Positions 1 to 10,100 of a stretch of DNA of 13,963 nucleotides are shown piece by piece (the first letter of the stretch is position 1; the number at the start of each line of letters is the position of its first letter). The position numbers and the translations under genes were made by a program. The notes under the pieces were generated by a model that worked only from the letters and a program-made list of their open reading frames with translations, did not search any database and was not told the DNA's origin. The DNA is from Auxenochlorella pyrenoidosa (Eukaryota; Chlorophyta; Trebouxiophyceae; Chlorellales; Chlorellaceae), in assembly GCA_001430745.1 (NCBI GenBank), contig KQ481962.1, positions 1 to 13,963 on the forward strand, read 5' to 3'.

Positions 1-519
1 GCCTTGCCCGCAGCCCTCCACCGCTGTGCGCCGCGCCGCTGTGGCGGGGGCTCGCGGCTGGCCGCTTTGGAGGGGCTTTCGGGCTTGCTGCTCGCTGTCA
101 GTGCTCATTTGGCTTGGGCAGGGCCTTCTGTGCCAAACAATGCCTTCTCCGTCAACTCTAGCAGGTACATGGCCTATGGCATTAACCTAGGTTGCAGTCC
201 AGACGCTTGTTGCTTGGCCAGCTGTGCCATGTCCAAGGTGACGATCCTTCAATACCCTGGCCAAGGCTGCTGAATTTCGCTTGCGGCAGCCGGCCCCTGC
301 CCTTCGGTTGCACCACACCAGGGTGCAGGGCTGGCAAGGCATGGGGACAGTGGTGGCAGCCCAAGCATGCTTGCAACCATGGCCCTTACTGTATTCCTGT
401 ACCTTCCTTGCTAATTTCCTTGTCTTGATTCATTTCATGTCATATGGGATGAAAAGAGCTAGGTGGAGACAGAATCAAGACTGTTTGGCTGCTTGCTGTT
501 GCTGACAGCGCTTATCCCG
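1..519. other. 3' UTR and downstream flank of the flippase gene; no gene recognised
   Basis: This stretch follows the flippase stop codon on the minus strand. It should carry the 3' UTR and polyadenylation site. By eye I found no AATAAA and no TGTAA (the common chlorophyte signal) on the minus strand here, so the poly(A) site could not be placed. Short open frames on both strands show no recognisable protein features and are probably chance. Positions 390-450 are relatively T-rich on the plus strand. Confidence 0.4.
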
Positions 520-3500
520 TCATCTCTGCAGAGGGTACTGTGTGCCAGATGCACTGCGTGCGTGGCTGGCAAAGCGGACCACCGACGTCTGCCGCGTCGC
601 CAGTCCCTCCCAGCCGCGCGGCGGCAGCGGAGGCAGGTCGGTTGCTAGGTTGCTGCCGCCGCTGCCACGGCCCTCCAGGCTGTCTGCTTCGCCATTGGGC
701 CAGTGTTGCATGGAGGTGCTGCCATACTGCGCGCGCAGCGGCGGCACCTCGCCCGAGGACAGCTCGTCCTCGCCCAGCTCGCCACCGCGCTCGGGGTCGG
801 CTGCCGCACTCTTGCTGTTGCTGCGCTGGCGCACCGTGCCAAGCTCGGTGAGGCGTTTGCGGGTAGGGCCGCTCATGTCCTTCATCAGGCCATCCTTGCG
901 CTCCTGCAGGTGAGCTTGAGGAGGGAAGGAGGAAAGTGAGCGAGCCGGCCAACAACATACTGCTACCGGGGGAGCACAGCCAGAAAGAACGCAAAACCTT
1001 CATCGCAACAAACTTTCAGCAGCCGTTGAGGTTGTAAACTCCCATGGCATGCACCTGCCTGTCCTCTGCCCAGACTTGCACCCCACTCAACCTGCCCTTA
1101 CCTTCTCCGACAGGATGTTGGAGTCCTGTGGCTTGAAGGCCCAGTTGGCGGTGCGCTCGGCAAAGCGCATGCCAAAGGTGATGATGTAGCAGACCAGGAT
1201 GACAAACCAAAAGGTGGCGCTGGCCAGCACCTCATCCGACACGCCGATGTTGGAGGGGTCGTAGAATCCCACGCCCAGCTCTGCGGAGGATCCAGCAACC
1301 ACATGGGCAGCTTGGTGGCAGCCACAGCTGCACAGCCGGCTGCCTCAAGGAACTGTCAACACTGTCAAAGCTGCGTGGCTGCTTGGTCACCTTTTCACAT
1401 GGCCTCAGAGCCAACCCAGCTTGCCAATCAACCAGGGGCAGTCACGTCAGCAGGCTCAACAGCGACTGAGCCATCAGATCCCCTGCAGCTGACCCAAAAC
1501 CTGCCCAACCCGACTGCTGGCAAGTCCGGCCAGCGTCTGCCATGCTCCACACCCGCCCAGCGCTGACGGCGGCTCACCCGCCAGCGGGAAGATGACGAGG
1601 TAGGGGTACACCAGCGCATAGGACAGCACGGTGAAGGCGCCAAAGAGCCAGGTCCAGTAGCGCGCCACCAGCGCCACCTCCAGCGTCACCGTGCCCAGCA
1701 GCGCCACAAACGCGATCTTGCCCAGCGAGTACACGTCGGTCACGTTGTGCACGCCCGAGGTGGCCAGCGAGTAGTAGGGGATGAAGTAGCAGACGGCGCC
1801 GTGCACCACGCCCAGCAGCACGCCCGTCTTCCAGAAGGACAGCGTGGTCAGTGAGTGGGAGGTGCGCTTGTCGTACAGCTGCATGGGAGCAGGACGGGGG
1901 GGCAGGGGGCACGGCTCAGGGGATGGCTGCGACTACGTGCGGCTTTTAGCAAGCACAATCTAGCACAGCTCACTGACCTGTCTTACCACCCCTGAGCTCT
2001 CATTTGCTGCCATGCCTCTGGCTGGCCCATGCAGGCACTCGCCTGGGGGTAGCGCACAAGTGCGCGCAGGTTTTTCACGGGGCGGTCCAGGATGGAGAAG
2101 AGCAGGATGGGCAGGGAGGTGAAGACGACGTTGAAAACAGCAGCCGTGATTGAGTCAACCAGCGCCTGGCCCGAGAAGCCATTGTAGAACTGCGGGAGGG
2201 AAGCACGCGCGCAAGAGGCAGGGAGGCCTATGTGGGGCGGCGAGCATGTCTTGTCGCGACATCACCGCCGCACACGGGTGCGGCTCCAAGATCACAACGC
2301 TGGGAGTGCAGCGCTCACAGCATCGAGAGTTTCTCATGCAGCAAGCACAAGGGGGCTGTAGGGCAAGCACAGCGGGCCTGAATCAACAAAGTCTGCGCAG
2401 TTCCTCACCTGGTAGTAGAAGAGCACAAAGGCAAAGGTGATGTTCTTGTAGAAGGAGTACTTGATGAGGCGGGCCAGGCGGTAGTACGAAAGGTTGCCGT
2501 GCACCAGCAGCAGCGGCACCAGGAACCTGCAGGGCGGGAGGGCAGCAGAATGGCGGGGTACAACAAGGTCAGAGCTGTGGGGTGGGTGTGTGTGTGTGTG
2601 GGGGGGGGTGACTGATCGTCTCATCTGCTTTTTGCACCCACGGCCGATTGCGCTCCTGGCAGCACTCAGACGGCCGAATACGCTGCCACCTTTGGGTGCG
2701 TGCCCCGCCCCCTGTCCCTGCGCACCTGAACTGTGCGATGGCGTAGTCGGAGTTATTCACCGCCTGGCGGCCCTCCTTGCCCATGATGCCAACGCCCACA
2801 TCTGCCGTCTGCAGCATGGCAACATCGTTGGCGCCATCGCCGATGGACAGCATCTTGCCCTGCATGGCAGAGCACGTGAGAGAGGATGCAAAGCGTTTGC
2901 TCGCGGGGCGGCTTGGGCGCTTGCTTGGCGCGCTTGTAGGCCGGCGCCTCCCTAGCCGGTCAGCCCCCCCCCCCCCCCGTCCTTGGCCCCGCCCAGCTCG
3001 CCCACCTGCAGCCTGCGCTTGTGCATGGCGTACCAGCGGCGGAGCCCGCGCCGGCTGCCCGCTGCCTTCCACTGCTCGTAGCGCTTCATCATCTTCACGA
3101 TGGCCGCCTTCTGCGAGGGCGAGGAGCGGGAGACCACCACCCCGCTGCAGTGCGCTGCCAGCACCGCCAGCTTGTGGGTCATCGCCGCGTCTTGCAGCAC
3201 CACCGTCAGGCTGGGGCCATCAACCGCCAGCTCAGCACGCTGCCACTCGGCCGGGATGGTGGCGACCACATCCACGGGTGCCCGCTGCTTGCCGCCGCCC
3301 AGCTGCAGCGGGAGGGCCTGGGAGCAGGGCTCAGAGAGATGTGTCGGGCAAGGGCCGATGCTGCTGTGCGCACCAAAACACTGCAGCCATGCAGGCTGAG
3401 CAGGAGCAGCCAGGCAGGCCCGCATGCATGTGCACGCATGCCTCTTCTGAGGACTGTGACGCGTCTCACTTCTGCGCCTGTGTCTGCTTCGTACATCTTG

Positions 3501-6500
3501 ATGACGTGGCGCAGGAAGGCGTCCAGCTTGGCATGCGCATCGGCCGCAGCAGCTGCAGGGTTGCACAGAGCAGTGGACGCAGGGCAGCTGGTCAAGGCAC
3601 ACTGAACAGGCCGACAGCAGCAGTCATGTCCGTCTGAGCAGCCTGAAGCAAGGTGGGGGGTCTGCCAGCACATAAGCTGTCAGCCCAGGCGCACTCCTGC
3701 CCCTGGCCCGCTCACTCTCCGCCTTGTCGTCCACGTTCAGCATCATGACGTCGTCAGGGTTGGCCACCAGGCGGCACGACACCGCGATGTTCACTGCCGT
3801 CTCCTGCTCCAGGGAGAACAGGCATGGGCAAACCCAAAGCTCAGTGGCTGCTGTGATGAGGATGGCTTGCACCAGTCATCCCGGCAAGGGCAGGCAGTAA
3901 GGCCCTGTTTCTGTCACCTGCTTATCGCCGGTGATCATCCACACACGGATGGAGGCGTCCAGCAGCGTCTGGATGGCGGCTGGCACGCCGTCCTGTAGAC
4001 ATCAAAGATGGAATGAGGAGCAGAGGTCAGCACAGGCTTGGCGCTGTGGTGAATAGCCAGCTGCTGGCTGCCAGGTTCAACACGGCAGCAGCCTGGACAC
4101 AGCTCTAGCACACAGCGCCTTCCGCAGATCAAGCTGCGCTACCATGTACACCCGCATGCGACCGCCACTGTCACTCGGCTGCACCCTCCAGATCCGCGCC
4201 TGCAGCTTGTCCTCAATGGCGGTCACGCCGATCAGCTCAAGGCCGTCCTCGATCTCGCGGCCCAGCGCATCCAGTTTTTCGTCGCGATCCACAAAGGATG
4301 CAGCCGCCTCCTGGTAGCGCCGGTCCCAGGACTGGTAGGTGGCGTCGTCGATGATCTTGGTGCCCACAACCAGGGTGCGCAGGCCCTGAGCCAGGGGGAC
4401 AGCGCGAAGCAGGCCAGCGGCGGCTTGGTGGGTGAGCGTAGACCCGGGGGTTGGTACGAGGGGGAGGGTAACAGCTACGCTGCCTGCTGCCTAGCCGTCG
4501 GCAGCCCTGGTTGCATGACTGCCCGCCTTCTTGGCTGCCTGCCAATGCCTGACCAACCGACCCCTGCTGCGGCCCCACTCATGCCTGCCCAGCCGGCTCG
4601 TGCTGCAGCCCACCCACGCCTGCACAGCAGGCCCCTGCTGCAGCCCGCCTGTGTCTGCCCAGCCGGCCCCGGCTGCCTATGCTGCTGCGCCTCCCCACAT
4701 TTGCCCACCTGCTTGGCAAAGTAGTGCAGGTTGGCGTTGGTGTTGTCCAGCAGCTCGGCGGGGGTGTCGGCACGGACCTTCTTCAGCACCTTGGTGTCGG
4801 AGCCCTTGCAGTAGAGGCGGATGGTGCCATCCGGGGCGCGCACGACCACGCTCATGCAGCCCCTGCTCAATGGAAAGGACAGGGGCCACTGCAGAGTGCT
4901 TAGCCAGAGTATGAGGTGGGGCAACGCGGCTGAGGCATGCGCCTGTGCAGGCAGCGCGGTGCGCAGCCATGGCCTGGCTCGTGGCAGGTCAAGTGCAGCC
5001 CTCCGCCGTGTCCTGTGTGCATGCGCAAGCGGTCTCCGCAGCCTGCCTTTCCCCATCTGCCCCTACTCCTGCCCACCTGTCCGAGCTGTACTCCATCACG
5101 TTGAGCACTTCGTACGTCACCTCCTGCCCCAGCATGTCCAGGACCACGCTGGACTGCAGCCGCTCCTTGAAAACGAAGCCCACCTGGCGGGCAGCATCCA
5201 CCAGCGCAACCTCATCGGGAGAGGGGCCCTGCGCATGGCAGGATGCAGAGCGGGTGAGATGGCGAGGGGAGAGACGAGGGCTCCCCCGCACAAGCAGCAG
5301 GCGGACGCTTGGGTGGCACATGCCTGCATTCCTACACTACAAGTGCCCTGGCATCATCTTGCCTCAAACGCTGCACTCAGGCTGAGCAGGCAGACTACAG
5401 GGGGCAGCACCAACTCAGGCGTGCGCACCTGGTACAGCTTGGGTCCTCCCTCTGGGTTGTCCTCCAGGATGAGCGAGTGGCACAGGCAAATGTTGGTCCA
5501 GAAGTCCACCACATGGTGGCCAAGCGCAGTGCTGCCCTCCTCCCAGTCGTGACGGTGCCCTGCAGGGCGGAGAGTGGCTGGAGAGGCTTGCTGCACAAAG
5601 CTCGCGGGGCGCGCGCCTTGTCAGCACGTGTGGAAGCATAGCAGCTGGCCTTATTGCAGCTGTGACCACAGCGCTTCCTGGCCGTCCCCACCACTGCCAG
5701 CTCCCCCGCACACGCACCGGGGTTGCTCCCACCGCCGGCGCCGCCGCTGGGCGGCGTGTCGTCTGCAATGCCCAGCGAGCCTGCCGAGTCAAGATTGGGG
5801 TAGCTGGTGGGGTGCGCCATGACAGCTGAGGTGCTGCCCCCTGCGGTGATCAGGCCTGACCAGGAGGTCGAGTGCTGCACCTTGGCGGCCGCCTTGTACA
5901 GGCGGGCGTCAAAGAGGCGCAGCGCTCCCAGGCCGGTGCGGTCCGGGTTCTCCTCCAGCCGCACCTGCGTGAAGGCAGAGGCCAGAGCTTGGACAAAACC
6001 CGGTCGGCCGGTGCACAGAGCGCTTTGCAGGTGTCTGCTGCTCATCTGATCACCTTGGCTTGTTTTTTCCCCAACCCAACCAACCTCAATGAAAGCATGC
6101 AACCTGAAGATGATTGCACACCTCGGTGCTGCCATAGGCCACGCCCTTGACCGCAATCTGGCGCAGCTGCATCTCGTTGGAGGTGAGCGTGCCCGTCTTA
6201 TCGCTGAAGATATACTCCACCTGAGGAGGCGCCCGGGAGGGAGGGGGTCGGGTTGGCAAGGGCGCCTGAGCAGAGCTGGGCAGGGCAGAGCAGGCAAGGC
6301 ACAGCAAAGGAATGCTCACGGAACAGGCGTCAACTGGGCATGCCAGGCGCCATGCTGAAGCATCACTGCGCTCTCTGCTGGTCCTTGGCCACACCTTGCC
6401 CAGGTCCTCGTTCAGGTTGGAGTTGCGGCAGCGCGCCCACTCCCGCGACTTGGGCTCGCGCATGTCCCGGTCAAAGTTGATGAAGATGAAGCCCTGCAAG

Positions 6501-9500
6501 CAGCCAGAGGAAGGCCCAACTTCAACTCAAATAGCTTCCAAGCACATGCGTGGATGAGCCATCATGCGCACCTGCACGCCTTATGTGTGTCAAAACAGAT
6601 GCGCACAGCCTGTGCCAGGCCACAGGCCCGACAGAAACAAGAGAGGCGCATCCACCTGCCAGAACTTCACAATCTCCAGTGTCACAAACAGCGAGATGGG
6701 GACCAGGTAGGAGAGCAGGATCCAGAAGGTGAGGAAGGTGAGCCCAATCTGCGACGGGCGAGCGGTGCAGGGCTCAAGGTTGCTTGGGCAGGGTTGCGAA
6801 GGCAGGGCCTGAGGCGCCAGCGGTGGATGTTGCATTTCGCCAGCTGGATGCCCATGGCCCCGCCTGTGGCGCCACAACCCAAAGCACCCACCTGCGCGCC
6901 GGCGTTGGACCAGTTGCCCTCAACGTAGTCGGTGAGTGCCAGGTAGTAGTGCTTCTTGCCCTCCTGCTGGATCCAGATGTAGTTGGCGATGGCGCAGAAC
7001 AGGCACATGGCCAGCTGCATCGCAATCACCAGCGCAATCTGCAGGTTCATGAATCGGTCAAAGGAGCCTGCAGGGGGTGCAGGCAGGAGAGGGGGGGGCC
7101 CCGGGGGGGGTCGGGGGGGGACGCTGGAGATTGCTGTCATGGCACCCACACACTACTGTGATGGCGCCTGCAAAGCAGCAGCGTGCCCCACGCGCTTGAG
7201 CCTGCACAGCCGCCAGAGCCTTTGAGCCCTGACACGCCTGTGGCACTCACCGACTTTGAGGGGCGTCTTGGCGGCGTTCATCTGGATGCGCGTCTCCTTG
7301 CCGGTGTAGACCACCAGGCCGGCGATGGCCTTGGAGTTCTTGAGCATGCAGCCGCGCAGCAGCATCTCGTTCATGGTCACTGGGATGTCCACAGAGGCGG
7401 GGCCACCTGCAACACGGAAGGCAGAGGCAGCAGGCATGTGGGCAGGCAGGTTGAAGAGGGAAGAGGGCGTGAGGAGCAGCTCTGCAAGGTGAAGAGGCAA
7501 GTGCACGCTGCCGGCTGCAGCAGCCCTGGTCCCGCAGTCCAGCAGGCAAGCTCGCTTGCCAACTGGCCAAGGCGCGGACGAGCGCGAGGAACACCACAGG
7601 CCGGGGTGTGAATGGAGACCTGCAGAGCGCCCGACCAGCCCAGATACTGCACTCACCCAGGTCGCGCTCCTGCTGCGCCGCGCCGGCAGCGCCAGGGCTG
7701 AGCGGCATGTCTCGCAGCCGCTCGTCCACGATCTGCACCTTGCCCTTGAACTTGCTCAGGTTCTTGTTGGCCTCCTCCGCGGTCAGTGTCAGGTGCAGCG
7801 CCATGACCTCCTTCAGGGTGTTTGCCTGCATGCGCAGTGAGGGTAGGCCAAAGGCAGGGGCTGGCATGAGAATGGCGGCCCCAGCGGTGAGGCAGCACAC
7901 AGCAGCTCTGCACGCCACGAAATTTTAGCGTTTGCAACAGCGGGGGCAGCAGGGCGGCTGCTCTGCCGCCGCGTTTGTGCAAGCAAAGCCTGCTTTGCAA
8001 TGCCTATCCCCAATGACCATCCTGGCCCTGCCCCCATTGGCACCCACCGGCAGGCCCTTCATGTCCAGCGGCTTCTTGATCTTCAGGTTGGTCTCGCCAT
8101 CAAGGTTGGTGGTCTTGATGTAGCACACGTTCTCTGGCAGCTCCGAGTGGAGGCACATGAGGTCGGCAGGGAACAGCTCCTCATCCCGCACCTACACGGA
8201 GGGCGAGCAGGGCCGCAGAGGGTGAGGTGGTGCCTCCAGCTGTGCAACCACAACTGATGGGCAGCTGCTTGCAGCCAGCTGGTGCCCAGAAACCACTGCA
8301 GGCACCTGCAGATATCTGAACAAGCACACCTGAATGACGTCGCCCACACGCACTTCTGTCCAGGGGATATCCACCACGCTGCCTGCAGGCACGCCAGGAT
8401 GGAACAAGCCAGGATGGATGCTACGCGCACCACTGTCCAGCAACTCAAATCCCACGAAGTCAAAACTGGTGGCCAACCCGACACCCCCATATTCCTGGCC
8501 CAGTGCTGCAAGCACAGGCAACTGGCCGTGCCGCCAGCACCAAAGCGGCAAGCGGCATCCATCTGTTGCCCTGCCAAGCAGCGCCCCTGTTAGCAGCCCG
8601 CTGGGGCTCACCATCAGGCTCCACCCTGTGTGTGATGCTGGTGTTCATGCGGTTGTCCTCGTGGTGGCGCTTCACGTCTTCCCAGATCGCCTTCACCGCC
8701 GCCACAGCCAGCACAAACACCAGGGCAGCCGTGGAGCCGTAGCCAGAGAAGGGCGAGATGACGCTCCACCACGACAGGCCGGCCTGGCCCAGTGGGAGGG
8801 ATGCGACCCAGAGTGGAGGATGCAAATGGATGCGGAGCTCTATGCATACAAGAGGGCAGCGCTGGCGTGAGGCAACAGCTTTGGCCTGCAGCGCACTCAG
8901 CACCCAGCAGCAGTACACACTGTGGTCTGCTGCCTGCGCTGGCCCCACCTGAAGCAGGAAGTACAGGTAGGCCACGCGGGAGAACATCTCGAAGAGGAAG
9001 ATGGGCAAAAAGGTGACGATGTTGTACTTGGAGGTGACCACCCTGTTGGAGACGAACTCGTGCCCGCCCGCCGCCCTCCGCTGGCGGTCGCTGTAGATGA
9101 TGCGCGTGCGCTCACCCGCGCCCAGCTCCTGCGGTACCCCCCCAGGGTCCAGGAAGAACACGTGTCAGAGGCAGCGAGAGTTTGCATGAGGGGCTCGCTG
9201 GCCAGGCTCAGCAAACCCTCTTGGTGCACGCCAGAGGCACTTGCGCCAGAGGCACTTGCAAACTGTGATCATCACGTGTCAGTGAGTGCAACCACAGGCT
9301 GCAGGCCAGCAGCAAGGCGCAGACAGGCAGAGGTGTTGCTGCACCCAGCATTGAAACGTAGCCACACATCCAGCACGCACCTGAGCGGACAACACGCACA
9401 CGGGCCTGTGGCAGGGCGGGTTGAGTGCAGCCCATGGCACTCCCCTGGCTACCAGGCCTGCACCCACCTTGCCCGAGTCGCCCCGGTCCACGGTGGTGGC

Positions 9501-10100
9501 ATACTTGGCATCCGCGGCAGCGCGTGCCAGCGGGTTGACACTCATGCGCCCACTGCCAGGACGCGCAGCGGCTGCAGCGGGCAGCGAGCCAGCTGACTGC
9601 TGGCGGGGCGTGCGGGTGAGGCCGATCCAGCTCGCGGCCTCCCGAATGATGGTGCCCGGGCTCTTCCGCCGGGAGGTTGATGATCCATTCTCAGACGGTG
9701 GCGGCTCCTGCTGCACCCCAAACTGCAGGGCCTCCTCCTCCGGGATCTGTTGCAGGGTGCAGGGAGGGGAAGGGAGTTTGCTAGGAGGGTGGCACGGCAC
9801 GCACAGCAACGCAGAGGGCTGCAAACAGCAGCTGCCAAGCAGAGCTACCCTCGGCAGGGGTGACACAAAGTCGGCAAGCGAATTGGATGCTAGGAGTGCA
9901 GCAGCCATGGCTGCAGCCTGCGTTCCCCTCAGCAGCGGGCAGTCGCCACTGCAGCTGCAGCGGCAGGACGCGGCACCAACAGCGCCAGCAGCACTTGCAG
10001 GGCGCTGAGCTCGTTGCGCCGTCCACCCTGCTGTCCAGAGTCTCACCTCGACGCGCAAGCCAACAGCCCCAGCTCGGGAGTTTTGGGCTGGCGAGGCCAT
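520..10100 (-). CDS. P4-type ATPase, phospholipid-transporting (aminophospholipid flippase, ALA/Drs2-like), 27 exons, complete
   Basis: P4-ATPases use ATP to move phospholipids from the outer to the cytosolic leaflet of Golgi, endosomal or plasma membranes, usually with a CDC50/ALIS beta subunit. The spliced product is 1,454 aa, longer than the usual 1,100-1,350. Seen in order: disordered N-terminus (1-115); M1 and M2 (about 160-204) with ISPFS between them; actuator domain with DGET at 277-280; M3 (about 411-434); M4 with PISL at 478-481; DKTGT with catalytic Asp532; SPDE at 687-690; KGSD at 754-757; TGDK at 869-872; GDGAND at 1041-1046; then M5-M10 (about 1105-1305) and a 127-residue C-terminal exon encoding mostly cytosolic tail. 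PISL rather than PEGL at M4 marks the P4 subfamily. The start at 10100-10098 has an in-frame TGA seven codons upstream; the stop is TGA at 522-520. Assignment to a specific ALA clade and the lipid substrate are not resolved. Confidence 0.96.
1879..2042 (-). other. Intron 24 of the flippase gene, GC-AG type
   Basis: On the minus strand exon 24 ends CCCCAG at 2043 and the intron opens GCGAGT (2042-2037), close to the GC-donor consensus GCAAGT. The acceptor is CATGCAG ending at 1879. Joining here gives VRYPQ followed by LYDKRTS, which fits the P4-ATPase sequence after M6, where a P-x-LY motif is typical. The nearest GT downstream (GTGCCT) would break the frame. Confidence 0.8.
2586..2608. repeat. 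(GT)n microsatellite followed by a G run, in flippase intron 22
   Basis: Alternating GT runs from 2586 to 2600 and is followed by G through 2608, on the plus strand. On the transcribed (minus) strand this reads C-run then CA repeat. It lies inside intron 22 (2527-2725), well away from both splice sites. Confidence 0.85.
2964..2978. repeat. 15-base C homopolymer in flippase intron 21
   Basis: Fifteen consecutive C on the plus strand (G on the coding strand), about 27 bases downstream of the exon 21 donor. The length may vary between reads or be imprecise in the assembly. It does not touch a coding exon. Confidence 0.85.
3993..4199 (-). other. Intron 17 of the flippase gene, donor uncertain (GC or displaced GT)
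   Basis: Exon 17 encodes AIEDKLQ and exon 18 starts DGVPAAI; in the family these two segments are directly contiguous. Exact joining requires the donor CAG/GCGCGG at 4200/4199, a GC donor with poor downstream consensus. In-frame GT alternatives lie at 4184 (adds five residues, ARIWR) and 4151 (adds sixteen residues). The acceptor CTACAG ending at 3993 is clear. Confidence 0.6.
4547..4687. repeat. 35-bp minisatellite, four imperfect copies, in flippase intron 16
   Basis: Unit starts are at 4547, 4583, 4618 and 4653, giving a period of 35-36 bp. Units begin GCCTGCCCAGCCGGC or a close variant and carry a CTGCTGCAGCCC-like second half. The copies have diverged by several substitutions each. The array fills much of the 323-bp intron 16 (4386-4708), one of the longest introns of the gene. 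Confidence 0.75.
7091..7120 (+). repeat. Three G8 runs in flippase intron 8, possible G-quadruplex
   Basis: On the plus strand, G runs of eight lie at 7091-7098, 7103-7110 and 7113-7120, separated by CCCC and TC. Because the gene is on the minus strand, the G-rich strand is the template strand and the transcript carries the C-rich complement, about 24 bases upstream of the intron 8 acceptor. A quadruplex is possible because an eight-base run can be used twice; this is inference. Confidence 0.7.
9229..9258. repeat. 15-bp perfect tandem duplication in flippase intron 2
   Basis: CGCCAGAGGCACTTG occurs twice, back to back, at 9229-9243 and 9244-9258. It lies in the 339-bp intron 2 (9129-9467), the longest of the gene. 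Identity of the copies suggests a recent slippage or duplication event. No other function is visible. Confidence 0.85.

Larger units (their letters stand above)
520..10100 (-). other. Exon map of the P4-ATPase gene (27 exons, 26 introns)
   Basis: Coding exons in transcript order: 10100-10047, 9746-9468, 9128-8949, 8783-8612, 8382-8330, 8191-8048, 7825-7657, 7406-7251, 7067-6892, 6748-6656, 6493-6395, 6220-6122, 5964-5718, 5559-5429, 5228-5077, 4862-4709, 4385-4200, 3992-3918, 3803-3716, 3552-3470, 3317-3006, 2859-2726, 2526-2409, 2189-2043, 1878-1578, 1280-1102, 903-520. The lengths sum to 4,365 nt, 1,455 codons with stop. All acceptors are AG. Donors are GT except introns 17 and 24, read as GC. 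Eighteen introns are phase 0, six phase 1, two phase 2. Introns run from 114 to 339 bp. Junctions were chosen by frame continuity plus fit to P4-ATPase motifs. The least certain are the intron 17 donor and the junctions around exons 19-21, where the protein is poorly conserved. Confidence 0.88.

Noticed and set aside
4..273. Small plus-strand frame with a hydrophobic stretch, possible secreted peptide
   Set aside because: It begins with TTG rather than ATG, has no homology I recognise, and lies in the presumed 3' flank of the flippase gene.
2777..3637. Open frame of 286 codons on the plus strand
   Set aside because: It lies antisense to flippase exons 20-22 and their introns, has no recognisable domain, and is low-complexity Arg/Pro/Ser/Ala sequence typical of chance frames in GC-rich DNA.
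4547..4687. Repeated 35-bp units considered as a CRISPR-like array
   Set aside because: The units are directly adjacent with no unique spacers and sit in a eukaryotic intron; this is a minisatellite.
4821..5552. Open frame of 243 codons on the plus strand
   Set aside because: Antisense to flippase exons 14-16; no motifs. The minus-strand exons there carry SPDE and KGSD and join in frame, so the plus frame is a shadow.
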